Assembly (NCBI GenBank): GCA_938021205.1
Contig: CALIGI010000101.1
Location: forward strand, 1 to 35,031
DNA from: an uncultured Pseudanabaenaceae cyanobacterium
GTDB taxonomy: Bacteria > Cyanobacteriota > Cyanobacteriia > PCC-9006 > JAAUQQ01
DNA length: 35,031 nucleotides
Direction: 5' to 3'
Part shown: one piece after another, positions 18,101-27,163 of the stretch
How positions within the stretch are numbered: the stretch's first letter is position 1
Layout: each line of letters opens with the position of its first letter
Made by a program: the position numbers and the translations under genes
Notes under the pieces: model-generated
Told to the model about the DNA's origin: nothing
The model's input: only the letters and a program-made list of their open reading frames with translations
The model's database searches: none

Positions 18101-19342
18101 GACCACTGGTGGCATGATTTGCGCCAAACGGTGCCCCCCACTTGTCCTGCTGAGCCCATGGACAGTGAAGACGTGCTGTTCATTCTCTACACCAGCGGCA
18201 GTACTGGAAAACCAAAAGGGGTTGTGCACACCACAGGTGGCTATAACCTCTACACCCACATGACAACGAAGTGGATCTTCGACCTGCGGGAAGATGATGT
18301 CTATTGGTGTACAGCGGATGTGGGCTGGATTACGGGCCACAGCTACATCGTTTATGGTCCGCTTTCTAACGGTGCTAGTACGCTGATGTATGAAGGGGCT
18401 CCCCGGCCTTCTAATCCTGGCTGTTTCTGGGATGTAGTGGAGAAATACAAAGTATCCATCTTCTACACGGCTCCGACGGCGGTCAGGGCCTTTATCAAGA
18501 TGGGTGAGGACTTGCCCAAGGCTCGTGACCTGTCATCGCTACGTCTGTTGGGTACGGTGGGTGAGCCGATCAACCCTGAGGCTTGGATGTGGTATCACCG
18601 GGTGATTGGTGGGGAGCGTTGCCCCATTGTTGATACCTGGTGGCAGACGGAGACAGGTGGTGTGATGATCACCTCCCTGCCCGGTGCGGTGCCGACTAAG
18701 CCTGGCTCTGCGGCGCGGCCTTTCCCCGGCATCATTGCCGATGTGGTGGATAAGGATGGCAAACCGGTGGATAACAACCAGGGTGGCTATCTGATCGTTC
18801 GCCATCCTTGGCCCAGCATGATTCGTGGCGTCTACGGTGACCCCGAGCGCTTCCGTAAGACTTACTTCGAGCAGATTCCCGGCCAGGATGTCTACTTCGC
18901 GGGCGATGGTGCTCGCATTGATGAAGATGGCTATTTCTGGGTGATGGGTCGCGTGGATGATGTGATTAGCGTCTCCGGCCACCGCCTAGGCACGATGGAA
19001 ATTGAGTCGGCGCTGGTGTCTCACCCAGCTGTGGCGGAAGCTGCGGTGGTGGGTCGTCCCGATGATCTGAAGGGTGAGGAGGTCTATGCCTTTGTCACCC
19101 TAGAAGGGGGGCAAGCTGAGTCTGAGGATTTGGTTAAGGCGATTAAGGCTCACGTGGTGGAGGAGATCGGTGCTTTGGCTCGGCCTTCAGAGATTCAGTT
19201 TACGGATGCGTTGCCGAAGACGCGATCGGGCAAGATCATGCGTCGGTTGTTGCGGAAGGTTGCCTCTGGGGAGGAGATTTCTGGTGATACCTCAACCCTA
19301 GAAGATCGTTCTGTGTTGGATAAGCTACGCAGTGGTGATTAG
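15143..19342 (+). CDS. Fusion: PstS-like domain, membrane segment, Ala/Gly-rich linker, complete acetyl-CoA synthetase
   Basis: The ATG at 15143 has AAGGA six bases upstream, giving 1399 aa. A signal peptide (1-39) precedes a PstS-like domain (about 50-285, [17 protein letters not shown]). Then come an acidic Asp/Glu/Ala linker (286-458), a membrane segment (466-486, [19 protein letters not shown]), an Ala/Gly-rich region (525-745), and a full-length acetyl-CoA synthetase (752-1399). The synthetase has [11 protein letters not shown] (1016-1026), WWQTETGG (1166-1173, including the Trp that limits the pocket to acetate) and the catalytic, acetylatable Lys1364 in TRSGKIMRR. The enzyme makes acetyl-CoA from acetate, ATP and CoA, so this end must be cytoplasmic. 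No stop or clear internal ribosome site separates the parts. The fusion would couple an external binding domain to acetate activation at the membrane. That role is inference; the open frame and motifs are seen. Confidence 0.87.
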   Translation: MVIKSKTLATLMLGALLATLPDLAVTPHNHSRDRSAVAQTIAQFSLPDSVPSGTKVKIDGDESMAVVSQSLKQAYQEKFADTEVELATSGTESALENLLSGSVDIAATGRLLTDAEKAQGLTPVVLERAKIAIVVSEENAFAGDIGFEQFAKLFRGEITDWSELGGAAGPIRFVDRPDSSDTRQSLSTYPVFQSVAFAAGSNAEVVAEDNTATVVKSLGVDGVGYALYSQVKDLPGIKVIPMHKVLPDNSAYPYSQPRVYVYKGEPSEAVQSFLGLATAPAGEAALAAAAAAEAAAVAEGQDPTGDEAVSKLSASDLLAADPDAAGADGADEAESAESADDADADDTEAKAENTDAAEANTENTDADGAEANTENADVDGAEDAAATTDEAESSDIADAAAEAETDGTTAAEAAAESDGEAAATPDAAAAGDGTTFEQGDADAAAGDAATGDADAKGKRGGFPLRGLLPLVALAAGGGLLWWLAAAKDEDEEDDDAFVEGSSINATGSMGAVVPDGSGISSAVDTGTQAAGTAAGKAGLGIAGAAAGVAGLAGAAAAGAKGAATGAVDKAGDAAAGIAGAGKSAVDAGKTAAGNVTGKVGDLAAGAADAGKNVASGVTGKMGDVTSDAAGRLGDAAAGATGAVADTAANLTGQVGSAASGVGGAASGMGSAALAGGAALAGGAAAAAAGLAGTGKAAADSVAGSGDMEADGLRQSPTSPAVGAAGLVAGATAAAGATVAFAGRGGSGEEGSIESILTENRLFYPSEEFSRQAQVKSQDDYNRLYVQAKADPEGFWADLAETELHWFKKWDKTLEWDSPNAKWFSGGKLNITYNCLDRHLETDRRNKPAIIWEGEPGDARVLTYAQLHREVCLFANSLKKLGVGKGDVVGIYMPMVPEAAVAMLACARIGAPHSVVFGGFSAEALRDRLNDGKAKLVITADGGWRKDKIVELKPQVDKALENGACPSVENVLVVQRTRQAITMEANRDHWWHDLRQTVPPTCPAEPMDSEDVLFILYTSGSTGKPKGVVHTTGGYNLYTHMTTKWIFDLREDDVYWCTADVGWITGHSYIVYGPLSNGASTLMYEGAPRPSNPGCFWDVVEKYKVSIFYTAPTAVRAFIKMGEDLPKARDLSSLRLLGTVGEPINPEAWMWYHRVIGGERCPIVDTWWQTETGGVMITSLPGAVPTKPGSAARPFPGIIADVVDKDGKPVDNNQGGYLIVRHPWPSMIRGVYGDPERFRKTYFEQIPGQDVYFAGDGARIDEDGYFWVMGRVDDVISVSGHRLGTMEIESALVSHPAVAEAAVVGRPDDLKGEEVYAFVTLEGGQAESEDLVKAIKAHVVEEIGALARPSEIQFTDALPKTRSGKIMRRLLRKVASGEEISGDTSTLEDRSVLDKLRSGD

Positions 19343-19400
19343 GTTTCACAACTGATTTGGCGTTGCTGAAATAGGGGAGGTTTTTTACATAGATGGTCAT

Positions 19401-19443
19401 ACGACAAATTCCCCAGAGTCTAAAACTTTGGGGAATTTGTCGT
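19401..19443 (+). terminator. Terminator of the fusion gene
   Basis: ACGACAAATTCCCCA (19401-19415) pairs perfectly with 19429-19443, and three inner pairs (AGT/ACT) extend the stem. A T-rich stretch, TCTTTTAG, follows. It lies about 60 bases after the stop codon. Confidence 0.85.
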
Positions 19444-19682
19444 TCTTTTAGAATATCCCTCAATTCAGGGCACTGGTTCCGTCAGGTGGGATTAAAGAAT
19501 CCTTGTGTAGTAAGGGGTGTGGCTTTTAGAGCACAAATCTCCTTACATAGCACCTAAACGAAAAATCGGGGTATTCAGCCATTTAGGTCTCAAAAGCTGG
19601 GTAGCTCAGTTTTGAGGAAAATCCTTCTATCCCTTGCGTATCAGCACTTTTGTTCTTCCATTCAGTGGAACCAGTGTCCAAG

Positions 19683-19711
19683 CAAGGGGCTGGTCATTCA
19701 CCAACCCCTTG
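19683..19711 (-). terminator. Possible terminator of the propeller gene
   Basis: CAAGGGGCTGGT and ACCAACCCCTTG form a 12-base stem, with a G-U wobble if read on the minus strand, 22 bases beyond the stop of the 653-aa gene. There is no clear T run, so the call is tentative. Confidence 0.45.
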
Positions 19712-19732
19712 GAGTGAAAGTAGAAGGACTGA

Positions 19733-21694
19733 TTAGTTGAGGCCAAGCACGGTACGTAATGAGTTCCAAACCTGTTGCTTTAGCTTAAGGCTGGTATCTT
19801 CACCTGCAGCATCAATGATGTCGTCCACGCTGATATTACGGGAGTTGAGATCCAGCTTTAACCGCTGGTAACCAGGGATGCCAGGAAGTTCACCTCGAAA
19901 GGCTTGGTGAGCGATACTAGCAGAAGATTGTGGTTGAGCGCTGCGCTGTCCTTTGCTTTGGTGCGACTTTCTTCGGATTGAGGCTCCATGAACGTCACTA
20001 TGCTCCATACCGACATAAGCATGCCCACCCGGGGCACTCACAGAGGAATTATCAATGGTATTCGTTGTTCGTAGGACAGCGACCAAGCGACCCGAGGCAC
20101 CGTTATCCATAAGCTCGATCATGCCAACTCCAGGGCAGCTCCCTTGAGCGGCATGGGTAACAGAAACCGGTACTGGACCACGGAGAGCTACGACCAGGTA
20201 CTTGCCATCAGGTGTGGTTTCTAACAAGTCTGGGGCTGGATCATTACCAGGCAACTGCTCATCGTCCGTGACGGAGGCTGTTGCGCAGGCACCTATTCCA
20301 TTGCCCTGCCCATCGGACGAGGTCAGGTCATAGCTTGTGCGGTCCAAAGTGGAAGTCTCGAATACCTCCACATTGTTTTGAATGCGATCCACTGTATGAA
20401 CATGGGACCCAGACAAAGCAAGTGCCATACCGTGAGAATCACGACGAGTGGTGCTGGCTGGCTGTTGCCCAGTGGAATTGCTTGGCTCACCTTCTAGGTT
20501 CCCAATCGTTGCCGTATTGGTTGAATCCTTGAAAACCATGGTGGGGGCAGGTATATTCGGGGCATTTGAGCTTGTCCCAAATTGCGCATCATCCAGCGTA
20601 AATAGGGTAAAAGTTGATTGAGTCGCCCCCGCCCCCGAGGCTGAAACACCGGCGTTCAACCACATTTGATTGTCGGCTTGCACACCACCACAACCCGCAC
20701 CATTAATCACTTGGTTGTCGTATTCGCCAACAATACTCATTGGGGTTGTTTCTGTGTCTGCAACGAATAGACCACCTCCGCCAAAAGTGAGGTATGCCTT
20801 ATTACTACTGGAGACAATCGGACAAATAATCACGTTGTTTGCACGACCCCCCAGTTCACCGTTCGGGCCATCATCACAGCCATTTTCTTTGCAAATATTT
20901 TGAGGTGTCAGGTCTCCAAAGCCGTTCGTCAGGTCATAGCTCCCTGAAATGCTTCCTAGCATTGGATTTCCATGACTATTTGCACCCAGATAAACCTTGG
21001 CCTGGTCGCTAATAGTCATATTCTTACCAACGCCCAGGGCGGCCGATTGGTTAAAGGTTGCGGCAATAATTTTTCCATCGAGGTCGCGGGTGACGTCAAT
21101 ACGCTCCAGCACCTTGCCATGGAGGTTTGCTACTAATAGCGCACTACCATCATTATTCCAAAAGGACATATGCACTGAACGACCTGCATTGGTACCAGTC
21201 ACTCGAAACAATGCAATGGCTTCTTTGGTCTCGCCGTCAATAATACCAACATACCCCCCGCCGGGCGAGAACAAATTAGCGTTCATATATCGGTTTTGTG
21301 GATCGGGTAGCATCCCATGTAAACGACCAAAATCCATGCCAAGACTATCTCCCGTGGCACCATTTTGGTCGTACTCAAGTAGTCTAAATGGAAACACATC
21401 GTAAACATTACAAGGACCATCGCCAGGATGATTTTTGCCATCACAACCGATGGGTTTAGCAGTCTTTCCAGTTTTGATTTGCTTCTCTACATCTTTACTA
21501 TTCCAAACCCAAATCCAACTCCCCTTGATGCCACGTGATTTAGCATCAGCAACAGAGTTGGACTGATCTGCACCCCAAACTTCATATTGTTGAGACCGAG
21601 GGGCACCTGCTGAAACTGTATTTATGGGTAATAATCCTGCAGTAACAGCAATGACTAGGGCAGTTGCTCTATGCATTACAGTGGAATATGTCAT
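19733..21694 (-). CDS. Exported beta-propeller-like protein of unknown function
   Basis: This 653-aa protein has a signal peptide (about 1-29, ALVIAVTAGLLPINTVSA). The body shows repeated strand-rich blades (YVGIIDGETKEAIALFRV, ALLVANLHGKVLERIDVT, KAYLTFGGGGLFVADTET, KYLVVALRGPVPVSV), the rhythm of YncE- or lactonase-like propellers. Cysteines occur in pairs (CDGKNHPGDGPC, CKENGC), which suits disulfides outside the cytoplasm. The motif GGHAYVGMEHSDVHGAS could bind metal through His. The C-terminal 90 residues are polar and helical. I do not recognise a named family. It stands alone and contains no HIP1 site. Confidence 0.7.
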   Translation of the reverse strand: MTYSTVMHRATALVIAVTAGLLPINTVSAGAPRSQQYEVWGADQSNSVADAKSRGIKGSWIWVWNSKDVEKQIKTGKTAKPIGCDGKNHPGDGPCNVYDVFPFRLLEYDQNGATGDSLGMDFGRLHGMLPDPQNRYMNANLFSPGGGYVGIIDGETKEAIALFRVTGTNAGRSVHMSFWNNDGSALLVANLHGKVLERIDVTRDLDGKIIAATFNQSAALGVGKNMTISDQAKVYLGANSHGNPMLGSISGSYDLTNGFGDLTPQNICKENGCDDGPNGELGGRANNVIICPIVSSSNKAYLTFGGGGLFVADTETTPMSIVGEYDNQVINGAGCGGVQADNQMWLNAGVSASGAGATQSTFTLFTLDDAQFGTSSNAPNIPAPTMVFKDSTNTATIGNLEGEPSNSTGQQPASTTRRDSHGMALALSGSHVHTVDRIQNNVEVFETSTLDRTSYDLTSSDGQGNGIGACATASVTDDEQLPGNDPAPDLLETTPDGKYLVVALRGPVPVSVTHAAQGSCPGVGMIELMDNGASGRLVAVLRTTNTIDNSSVSAPGGHAYVGMEHSDVHGASIRRKSHQSKGQRSAQPQSSASIAHQAFRGELPGIPGYQRLKLDLNSRNISVDDIIDAAGEDTSLKLKQQVWNSLRTVLGLN

Positions 21695-22065
21695 TTTGTT
21701 ATTTCTGATTTGGGTGACTACAGTTGGATTTGAATGATCAATCTGATGCTGTTAGAAGTGATGAAATGGAAGACAACTGGGTCTTATTCTCAACATTTAG
21801 CTGAGTTTTCCACGCAAGGGCTGTATAATATTTTCTAAAGTCTTTTCATCTTTCATACCTTTCGATACTGCAAAAGGGTCTGTTAAAAACATTCTGAATG
21901 TATATAGTCTTTCATGATGCTTTTCTTGCAGTCAACAATTGCATTACTCTAATTTTTTAGAATATTTGTGAATCTCACGAGCGCAAGCCCAAATTAACGC
22001 CAGCTTCAGCTCAAGCCTGTTGAATGCGAGCTTCCAATCGTGACTCTCCTCGCCGCTGTTCGCTC
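21695..22065. other. AT-rich intergenic region
   Basis: It lies upstream of the propeller gene and downstream of the YeeE/YedE pair, both on the minus strand. I see no gene, RNA or clear repeat. It presumably holds the propeller gene promoter. Confidence 0.4.
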
Positions 22066-22500
22066 CTATCTACTTTTGCTCTGAGAAAACTGATGCTGCA
22101 ATAGCGACCCTGCGAGAAATGCCAGGATGAACAGGAGAGGATTCCAACTGCCTAAAACAAGAGCAGTGATGCCCGGACCGGGACAATAGCCTGAAATCCC
22201 CCAGCCAATGCCAAAGGTGACTGCACCTAAAAGCAGCGGTTTATCAATGTCTTTGCGAGTCGGTAGATAAAACTTTTCTGCCCCTAAAGGCTGGGGCCAA
22301 CGCAGCACAAACCGAAAGGCTACCACTGTGACGGTCACGGCTCCGCCCAATACAAAAAGCAGGGTTGGGTCCCACAGACCTGCAATATCCAGAAAGCCCA
22401 GTACACGCCCTCGGTCAACCATCTGCGAAAGCCCTAAGCCAAGGCCGAAAAGAATGCCAGCGGCGATCGCGATAAAGTTCTGTTTCATTGTCTGTGTCAT
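22066..22500 (-). CDS. YeeE/YedE-family (DUF6691-type) membrane protein, second half
   Basis: The ATG at 22500 is preceded by GGAG at good spacing, giving 144 aa; the longer reading from 22527 has no such support. It has four or five membrane segments (IAAGILFGLGLGLSQM, LLFVLGGAVTVTVVAF, LLGAVTFGIGWGISG, LLFILAFLAGSLL) and the conserved GYCPGPGITAL near residue 115. Family members transport sulfur compounds such as thiosulfate through membrane cysteines. It follows the first half by 10 bp, so the two halves should form one heteromeric carrier. Confidence 0.88.
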   Translation of the reverse strand: MTQTMKQNFIAIAAGILFGLGLGLSQMVDRGRVLGFLDIAGLWDPTLLFVLGGAVTVTVVAFRFVLRWPQPLGAEKFYLPTRKDIDKPLLLGAVTFGIGWGISGYCPGPGITALVLGSWNPLLFILAFLAGSLLQHQFSQSKSR

Positions 22501-22510
22501 GGTGAATCTC

Positions 22511-22933
22511 CTACAAGCCCATGCCATGGCGAACGATAAAGACCGTGACCATGGCCGTGAAAAGGAAGGTCAGGACCGCTGCCAGCGATCGCCCCGACAG
22601 TTGCCCTAATCCACAGACGCCATGGCCGCTGGTACAGCCGTTGCCCATGCGAGTGCCAAAGCCAACTAGCAAGCCCCCCCCAATCATCCAAAGCGGGGCT
22701 AGGTCAGATTGGGGCGTGGATGGTAGGGGTAACAGGTACTCATAGATGGCTCCACCGGTCACCATGCCACCCAAGAAGAGCCAGCGCCACCGCTCCGTTG
22801 CCTTGAATGTAACGGCACCATTGACCATGCCACTGATTCCGGCAATGCGACCGTTGAATGCCAGGAGCATTGTTGCGCTGAGGCCAATCAAGATGCCTCC
22901 CAGGAGTGCTGTGATCCAGTTAAATTCAGCCAT
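22511..22933 (-). CDS. YeeE/YedE-family sulfur transport membrane protein, first half
   Basis: This 140-aa protein has about four membrane segments and the family signature GNGCTSGHGVCGL (about residues 97-109), whose two cysteines are the likely sulfur relay sites. It is first in a two-gene operon with the DUF6691-type half. Such half-size pairs correspond to one full-length YeeE. No sulfurtransferase, rhodanese or ArsR regulator is visible next to it, so the exact substrate (thiosulfate, sulfite or another sulfur species) is open. Confidence 0.9.
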   Translation of the reverse strand: MAEFNWITALLGGILIGLSATMLLAFNGRIAGISGMVNGAVTFKATERWRWLFLGGMVTGGAIYEYLLPLPSTPQSDLAPLWMIGGGLLVGFGTRMGNGCTSGHGVCGLGQLSGRSLAAVLTFLFTAMVTVFIVRHGMGL

Positions 22934-23485
22934 GACGGACCTGTTGGTTGTGTCTACATGTTATGGGGTGAACTCAGTCTAATGCTTCAGGGGCAACCTT
23001 AGAACCGCGCCTCCGTAAGGGCCATCATGGCGTCGTGGGGCGTGAGGAAAACGCGATCGCGCCCCAGTCATCGCGCCCCAGTCATCGCGCACAACAGGCA
23101 GAATTTGTCCCAAAACGTTTTAAGTTTATTTCTGCCTAGCTACTTTATTGGCGCAAGATCTGAGCTGGAGTTCTTAGCCCATGCCGTTGAGTGACATTTC
23201 CCGAAGCTCTGTAAAGTCGTTCTTCCATCGCCTTTATGAGGTTTTCGCTCTACTGAGTTTAACGAGTAAGCTTTCATCTAATGCTCCTCTTTCTTCTCAT
23301 GGGCTCCCCCTTTGTAGCAGGGCTGGTTTGTTGAAAAAAGAAAAACTCCTTGTGTCTGATTCTCTCGTGTGCTCTCTCAGATGCGCTCAAGGTCCAGAAC
23401 GCAAGAGCAAGGATTTAAGCCTTTTTTCTATGACTGAATAATGCTGAATTAGCTCCAAAATGCTCATTAGCTTGTCAAACCTCGC
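22934..23485. other. Intergenic region with a short HIP1-containing tandem repeat
   Basis: At 23057-23090 the 14-base unit TCGCGCCCCAGTCA occurs twice in full and then breaks off after six bases, immediately after a GCGATCGC site. The rest is unremarkable. An 86-codon frame at 23181-23441 lacks protein-like character and a ribosome site. Confidence 0.5.
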
Positions 23486-24826
23486 CTAAATCTCTAGTCG
23501 CCGTTTCCATTCTTCTTCATCTTTAGTTTGTTGGGAAACTTCTTGGTCTAGCAACTCTTGCTCTGTTGTGTAGGCAGCATCTTCTGATTTGAGTTGCTTT
23601 TGAAACGCAAATTGCTGGGCATAGTTAAGCTTGCTTTGCAGGGCTTGGTTCGGGGATTGGAGCTGGCGGGCGAGGTCCTGGCGTTGTTGGTTCCGTTGCT
23701 GGGTAGCGCGATCGCGTAATTTAACCACTTGCCAGCGAATTAAGGGAATCACGAGAAAACCCAAGCCATAGAGCAGCAGCAGTGGATAAATTTGGCTGAC
23801 AAAGCTGAGGAAACCAATTCCTGTAGCTGTCAAACTTGGCAGTTGTATGCCTAACAGTGCTGCCAGGCCCGCATTAACGCCTCCTAACATTCCTGCCGCC
23901 CAGAGTTGGTTCGTGGTGGCTTTACTGAAGCGCCAGGGATTTTCGCGTAGGAAGCTGTTACCAGATAGCTCGCCTCGGCCCACCGCTGCGCTGACTTGGA
24001 GTTCGGGGAATTGGTAGACGATTTCGCCTTGGGGGCTGACGAAGGGTTGACCTTGGAATTGAACGAGAACAGGGAGTATGGCGTCGTCGGGGTCTGCTTG
24101 GGGACTGTCGAGGAAGGGGGTGACCTGTTCGGCGGCGATCGCGCCTTGGTTTTCCCGAATCGCGCCTGCGACTGCTTGCCAGCGTCGGTCTTCTAAGTCT
24201 TCGTTCGGGTTCCCGTCACCAAAAAGGAAGGAGAAAATAGATTCGAGGAAGTTGAGTTCGGATTTTGGTTTGTGGGCAACTGCTTTGCGCGATCGGGGGC
24301 GGTTAACCCCACCGTAGCTTCTCCGGCCATAGCCGCCATAACCGAGCCAGTCGGCATAGAAGAAGAGGCGTAGGGCACTGCTGAGGAGATCGGAGAGGAT
24401 GTAGAAGAGGCCGCCCAGGTTAAAGGAGCTGTTGTTGCTATTGTCGTCGCTGTTGGAGAGGGCTGTGGCGGCGGCGATCGCCAGGATGATGAGGGCGATC
24501 GCCATGATGCCAATGGAGGACAACAGGACGACGCCGAAGGAGATACGAATGATGTAGAAGATGATCTTCCAGGCTTTGCCCAGCCAGGCCTTGAGGCGGA
24601 GCTTCCAGTATTTACCCAGGAGGACGCTGCGAAAATTCTTGGGGAAGCTGTAGGCAATATCGCCGCTGTCAGCGACTTGTAAATTGCCGCCGACTTCGCT
24701 GGCGAGGGCGATGAGGCCTTGTTCGGCGATGGGGATTTGCAGCCCAGCCTGGGCCGCGATGTCACCGACGGTGACACGGTAGTTGAGGGCCTCAACGGCT
24801 TTCATGACTTTGGGTTCGAGGGCCAT
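23486..24826 (-). CDS. Conserved cyanobacterial-type membrane protein with duplicated winged-helix-like domain
   Basis: This 446-aa protein starts with a small helical domain (1-65: VTVGDIAAQAGLQIPIAEQG, ending GDIAYSFP). A membrane segment follows (about 93-122), then a Gly/Tyr/Arg-rich loop (160-185). A second copy of the small domain (213-275) ends GEIVYQFP. Two further membrane segments (about 307-330 and 335-365) lead to a charged coiled-coil tail (370-446). I recall related proteins in cyanobacteria and plastids but cannot assign a function. The winged-helix-like parts may bind protein or nucleic acid on the cytoplasmic face. Four HIP1 sites lie in the gene, so it looks native. Confidence 0.8.
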   Translation of the reverse strand: MALEPKVMKAVEALNYRVTVGDIAAQAGLQIPIAEQGLIALASEVGGNLQVADSGDIAYSFPKNFRSVLLGKYWKLRLKAWLGKAWKIIFYIIRISFGVVLLSSIGIMAIALIILAIAAATALSNSDDNSNNSSFNLGGLFYILSDLLSSALRLFFYADWLGYGGYGRRSYGGVNRPRSRKAVAHKPKSELNFLESIFSFLFGDGNPNEDLEDRRWQAVAGAIRENQGAIAAEQVTPFLDSPQADPDDAILPVLVQFQGQPFVSPQGEIVYQFPELQVSAAVGRGELSGNSFLRENPWRFSKATTNQLWAAGMLGGVNAGLAALLGIQLPSLTATGIGFLSFVSQIYPLLLLYGLGFLVIPLIRWQVVKLRDRATQQRNQQRQDLARQLQSPNQALQSKLNYAQQFAFQKQLKSEDAAYTTEQELLDQEVSQQTKDEEEWKRRLEI

Positions 24827-25745
24827 AGTGCGCCTGATTGCTGGCTAGTTGAGGAAAGCGAACCTGGGGGAGCTTCCTCATTTTCTAGGGTAACGAGGGT
24901 TTCTATGGGGTGGGGCTGATGCATGGCAACCTTACTCATACAGGGCTTAACCTGAATGGCACTGACGTAAGCAGAGTTCGGCAGCTAGAACCCTTGAAAA
25001 CTCGTGCACTGTCATGCCACTTTCGAGATCATGCTCAATGCCATTTGGCTTAACATGCTATTAGCCAGTCTATTCAGAGCATCCCAGTGTGAGAGTATGT
25101 GCCGCTATCATGACAGATTTGGTATCAGAATCTTGATTTTTGGGTTGAGATGGGTGAAAGAGCCCAGGCTCACTGCTCTTATAACCTTTCACCCATCAGG
25201 GCACGTCACTCCTTTGAATGCATTAGCGTCAAGTCCCGACTAAAGCAGCAGACCTTCATTATCTCCTCAGAACGTGACATATCCCTCCCAGTTACCATTC
25301 TAATTTTTAGTTGTGATACCGCACGAATTTTAGATCGGATGCATAGGTTTTTAGTCGGCCTAAAGTAACGATTTGGGAAGATAGCAAGACGGAGTTTGGT
25401 ATAGCAATCTATATTTAGACTGTTGTACGAAATGGCACCAGTCAGCTTCTAGATACGGGTGAATAGAGCGAGATCGGGCCTCCTATCCATACCTTTTGGG
25501 CCGGATAGACTGACGCGATCTAGCCTAATCAGTAGTCAGATTCCTATCATCAGAAGATCACTGGACTACTGTTAGTCCAGTCTAAGAAAATGGAGGCTTA
25601 TTGCTTCTTAAAAAATCTTCAAAGACTAAAAGCTCGCAAGAATCTAGGACAACAGAATCAGTGCTCTAGAGAGTGACAACTTATCTTTACAGAGTAGTAA
25701 TGAGCTCTCAGGGTTTCAAGTAGATCGATCTAATTGGAGATTGGC
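24827..25745. other. 900-bp non-coding stretch with two strong dyads
   Basis: No convincing gene on either strand. A perfect 12-base inverted repeat GATGGGTGAAAG (25149-25160)/CTTTCACCCATC (25186-25197) encloses a smaller pairing, AGAGC/GCTCT. Another perfect dyad, ACTGGACT/AGTCCAGT (25560-25567 and 25574-25581), lies about 165 bp before the next gene. The stretch marks the start of an AT-richer zone without HIP1 sites. Confidence 0.5.
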
Positions 25746-27107
25746 GTGAATTTTCCACAGAGAATCAAATCTATCCTAAAAGGTATTGTCTGTATTGCTC
25801 TCTCGCTATTGTTAAGCTTGGGTAATGCTGCGCCCTCCCAAGCTCTGTCAAGTGTTAGCGGTAATGAGTTCTCTTACACTCCCGATCAAGCTGCCCCCCT
25901 AACTCAATCATCTTTAGCAACATGTATGGCCAGCTCTGACTGGGTGACTCAGCCCAACCCACCCAATGAAATCCCTGGTGATGGAGAGAACTTTTGCCAG
26001 TTCTATCAGTTTTCCTGGCAGTGGTTTCTATATTTGATGTCGCCTTCTGCCAGCGATGCTAGTTTGCGTAATTTTCAAAACACGCAAGATTATCCCATTT
26101 TGCAAGTTGAGGGAGAAGACTCTTGCAGTAGCAAGGCAACTGAGCCAGTCTTCTTCCTCAGAATGGTTAAAGATCCGAAGGATGAATCTGAATTTGTTCT
26201 GCCTGAGCGTATAAGTCAAGCAGGAGGAGGAGCAACAATATATTCCCAAAATAAAGATGTTGTGTTCTATAGTATTTCCTTCGGGCGAGATTTGTGTACT
26301 GCACCGAAAGAAGGCAATTTGCCTGTCGACACCACCGAGATTAAGACAGCTTGGAAGACAATCAGAGAGGATGAGAAGGCCAATTATATTTGGATTAATG
26401 CAGATGTTATTCCTGAGTCAGGTGCTCCCGTTAAAGAGACATTAGGGTTGGTTGGGTATCATTTGGCTCGCGGTACGTCAAAGCATCCTGAACTAATTTG
26501 GACTAGCTATGAACATAAAAGTAACGCTCCCAATTGCCTAAATCCTTCTGCATCTGTAGAACCTGAGGATAGTTGGTCGTTTCTATCAGAACCTTGCAGC
26601 CAATGTCTAGCTAGCCCTAGTGCTGATTGTTTTAAGTCCTGTAAATACAATAAGGCGCAGAAGGCAAAAAAACTAACGGCTGAAACTCCCAGTGAGATTT
26701 GCCGTGTCTTCCCCCAAGGGACAGCCCCAGGCGATAGCAAAGGAGAGGAAAATATCTCTGATGTTAATGCATTGAACGATCAAATAGTGGGTGATAATGG
26801 AATTTTGACCCAGCTTCCGGCCAGCGACCCAATGGCTGTAATGGCAAACTATTTCAATATTGGTGGGCTTTGGCTTAACGAAAACTCTGAAGATGCTAGT
26901 ATGGCCAGCCAACGCGGTTCATTGCAACTAGAAAATGCAACGATGGAAACAACATATCAAGGTGATTTAACTCTTAAAAAGTCCAAAATTAAATCTAGTA
27001 AAAACAATGCACTAAACTGTTTTACTTGTCACAAGTACACTCGAAACCATACTGCAACTAGCCAGTTGAGCCACATTTTTGACGATATTCTCAAAGCCAA
27101 AAAATAG
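25746..27107 (+). CDS. Exported protein with one C-terminal CxxCH heme-attachment motif
   Basis: The GTG at 25746 has GGAG six bases upstream and gives 453 aa; an in-frame TTG at 25734 is less well supported. A signal peptide (about 1-35, IVCIALSLLLSLGNAAPSQA) is followed by a globular body with FCQFYQFSWQWFLYLM near residue 85, a cysteine-rich loop (CSQCLASPSADCFKSC) and, 24 residues from the end, CFTCHKY. CxxCH is the covalent c-type heme site, but the short remainder does not form a standard cytochrome c fold. I do not recognise the family. It precedes the catalase-LodA fusion by 477 bp, in a separate transcript judged by the terminator after it. It could be a periplasmic redox partner, but that is speculation. 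Confidence 0.78.
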   Translation: MNFPQRIKSILKGIVCIALSLLLSLGNAAPSQALSSVSGNEFSYTPDQAAPLTQSSLATCMASSDWVTQPNPPNEIPGDGENFCQFYQFSWQWFLYLMSPSASDASLRNFQNTQDYPILQVEGEDSCSSKATEPVFFLRMVKDPKDESEFVLPERISQAGGGATIYSQNKDVVFYSISFGRDLCTAPKEGNLPVDTTEIKTAWKTIREDEKANYIWINADVIPESGAPVKETLGLVGYHLARGTSKHPELIWTSYEHKSNAPNCLNPSASVEPEDSWSFLSEPCSQCLASPSADCFKSCKYNKAQKAKKLTAETPSEICRVFPQGTAPGDSKGEENISDVNALNDQIVGDNGILTQLPASDPMAVMANYFNIGGLWLNENSEDASMASQRGSLQLENATMETTYQGDLTLKKSKIKSSKNNALNCFTCHKYTRNHTATSQLSHIFDDILKAKK

Positions 27108-27130
27108 TATTGCATAAGCCTTTCAATACT

Positions 27131-27163
27131 GAGTTGAGTTAGTGCTCACTAACTCAACTCTTT
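27131..27163 (+). terminator. Terminator of the CxxCH protein gene
   Basis: GAGTTGAGTTAGTG (27131-27144) and CACTAACTCAACTC (27147-27160) form a perfect 14-base stem with a two-base loop on paper, followed by TTT. It lies 23 bases after the stop codon. Confidence 0.82.

Larger units (their letters stand above)
19343..19732. other. Convergent intergenic region
   Basis: Between the fusion gene and the minus-strand propeller gene. It has a strong hairpin at 19401-19443 and a weaker one at 19683-19711. The remaining sequence shows no gene. Confidence 0.5.

Noticed and set aside
17261..19342. Acetyl-CoA synthetase as a separate gene starting at the in-frame ATG at 17261
   Set aside because: There is no stop before it, no clear ribosome site, no terminator or promoter in the upstream repeat, and it would carry about 40 non-Acs residues. 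I keep it as an alternative translation product only.
23057..23090. Tandem 14-base repeat considered as a CRISPR or origin motif
   Set aside because: The units abut without spacers and occur only about 2.4 times; it is a simple local duplication next to a HIP1 site.
23181..23441. An 86-codon plus-strand frame
   Set aside because: No ribosome site, no recognisable domain, and Ser/Leu-rich composition of the kind chance frames show.
25004..25368. Two overlapping plus-strand frames in the 900-bp gap
   Set aside because: They run through the perfect hairpin at 25149-25197, have no ribosome site and resemble no protein.
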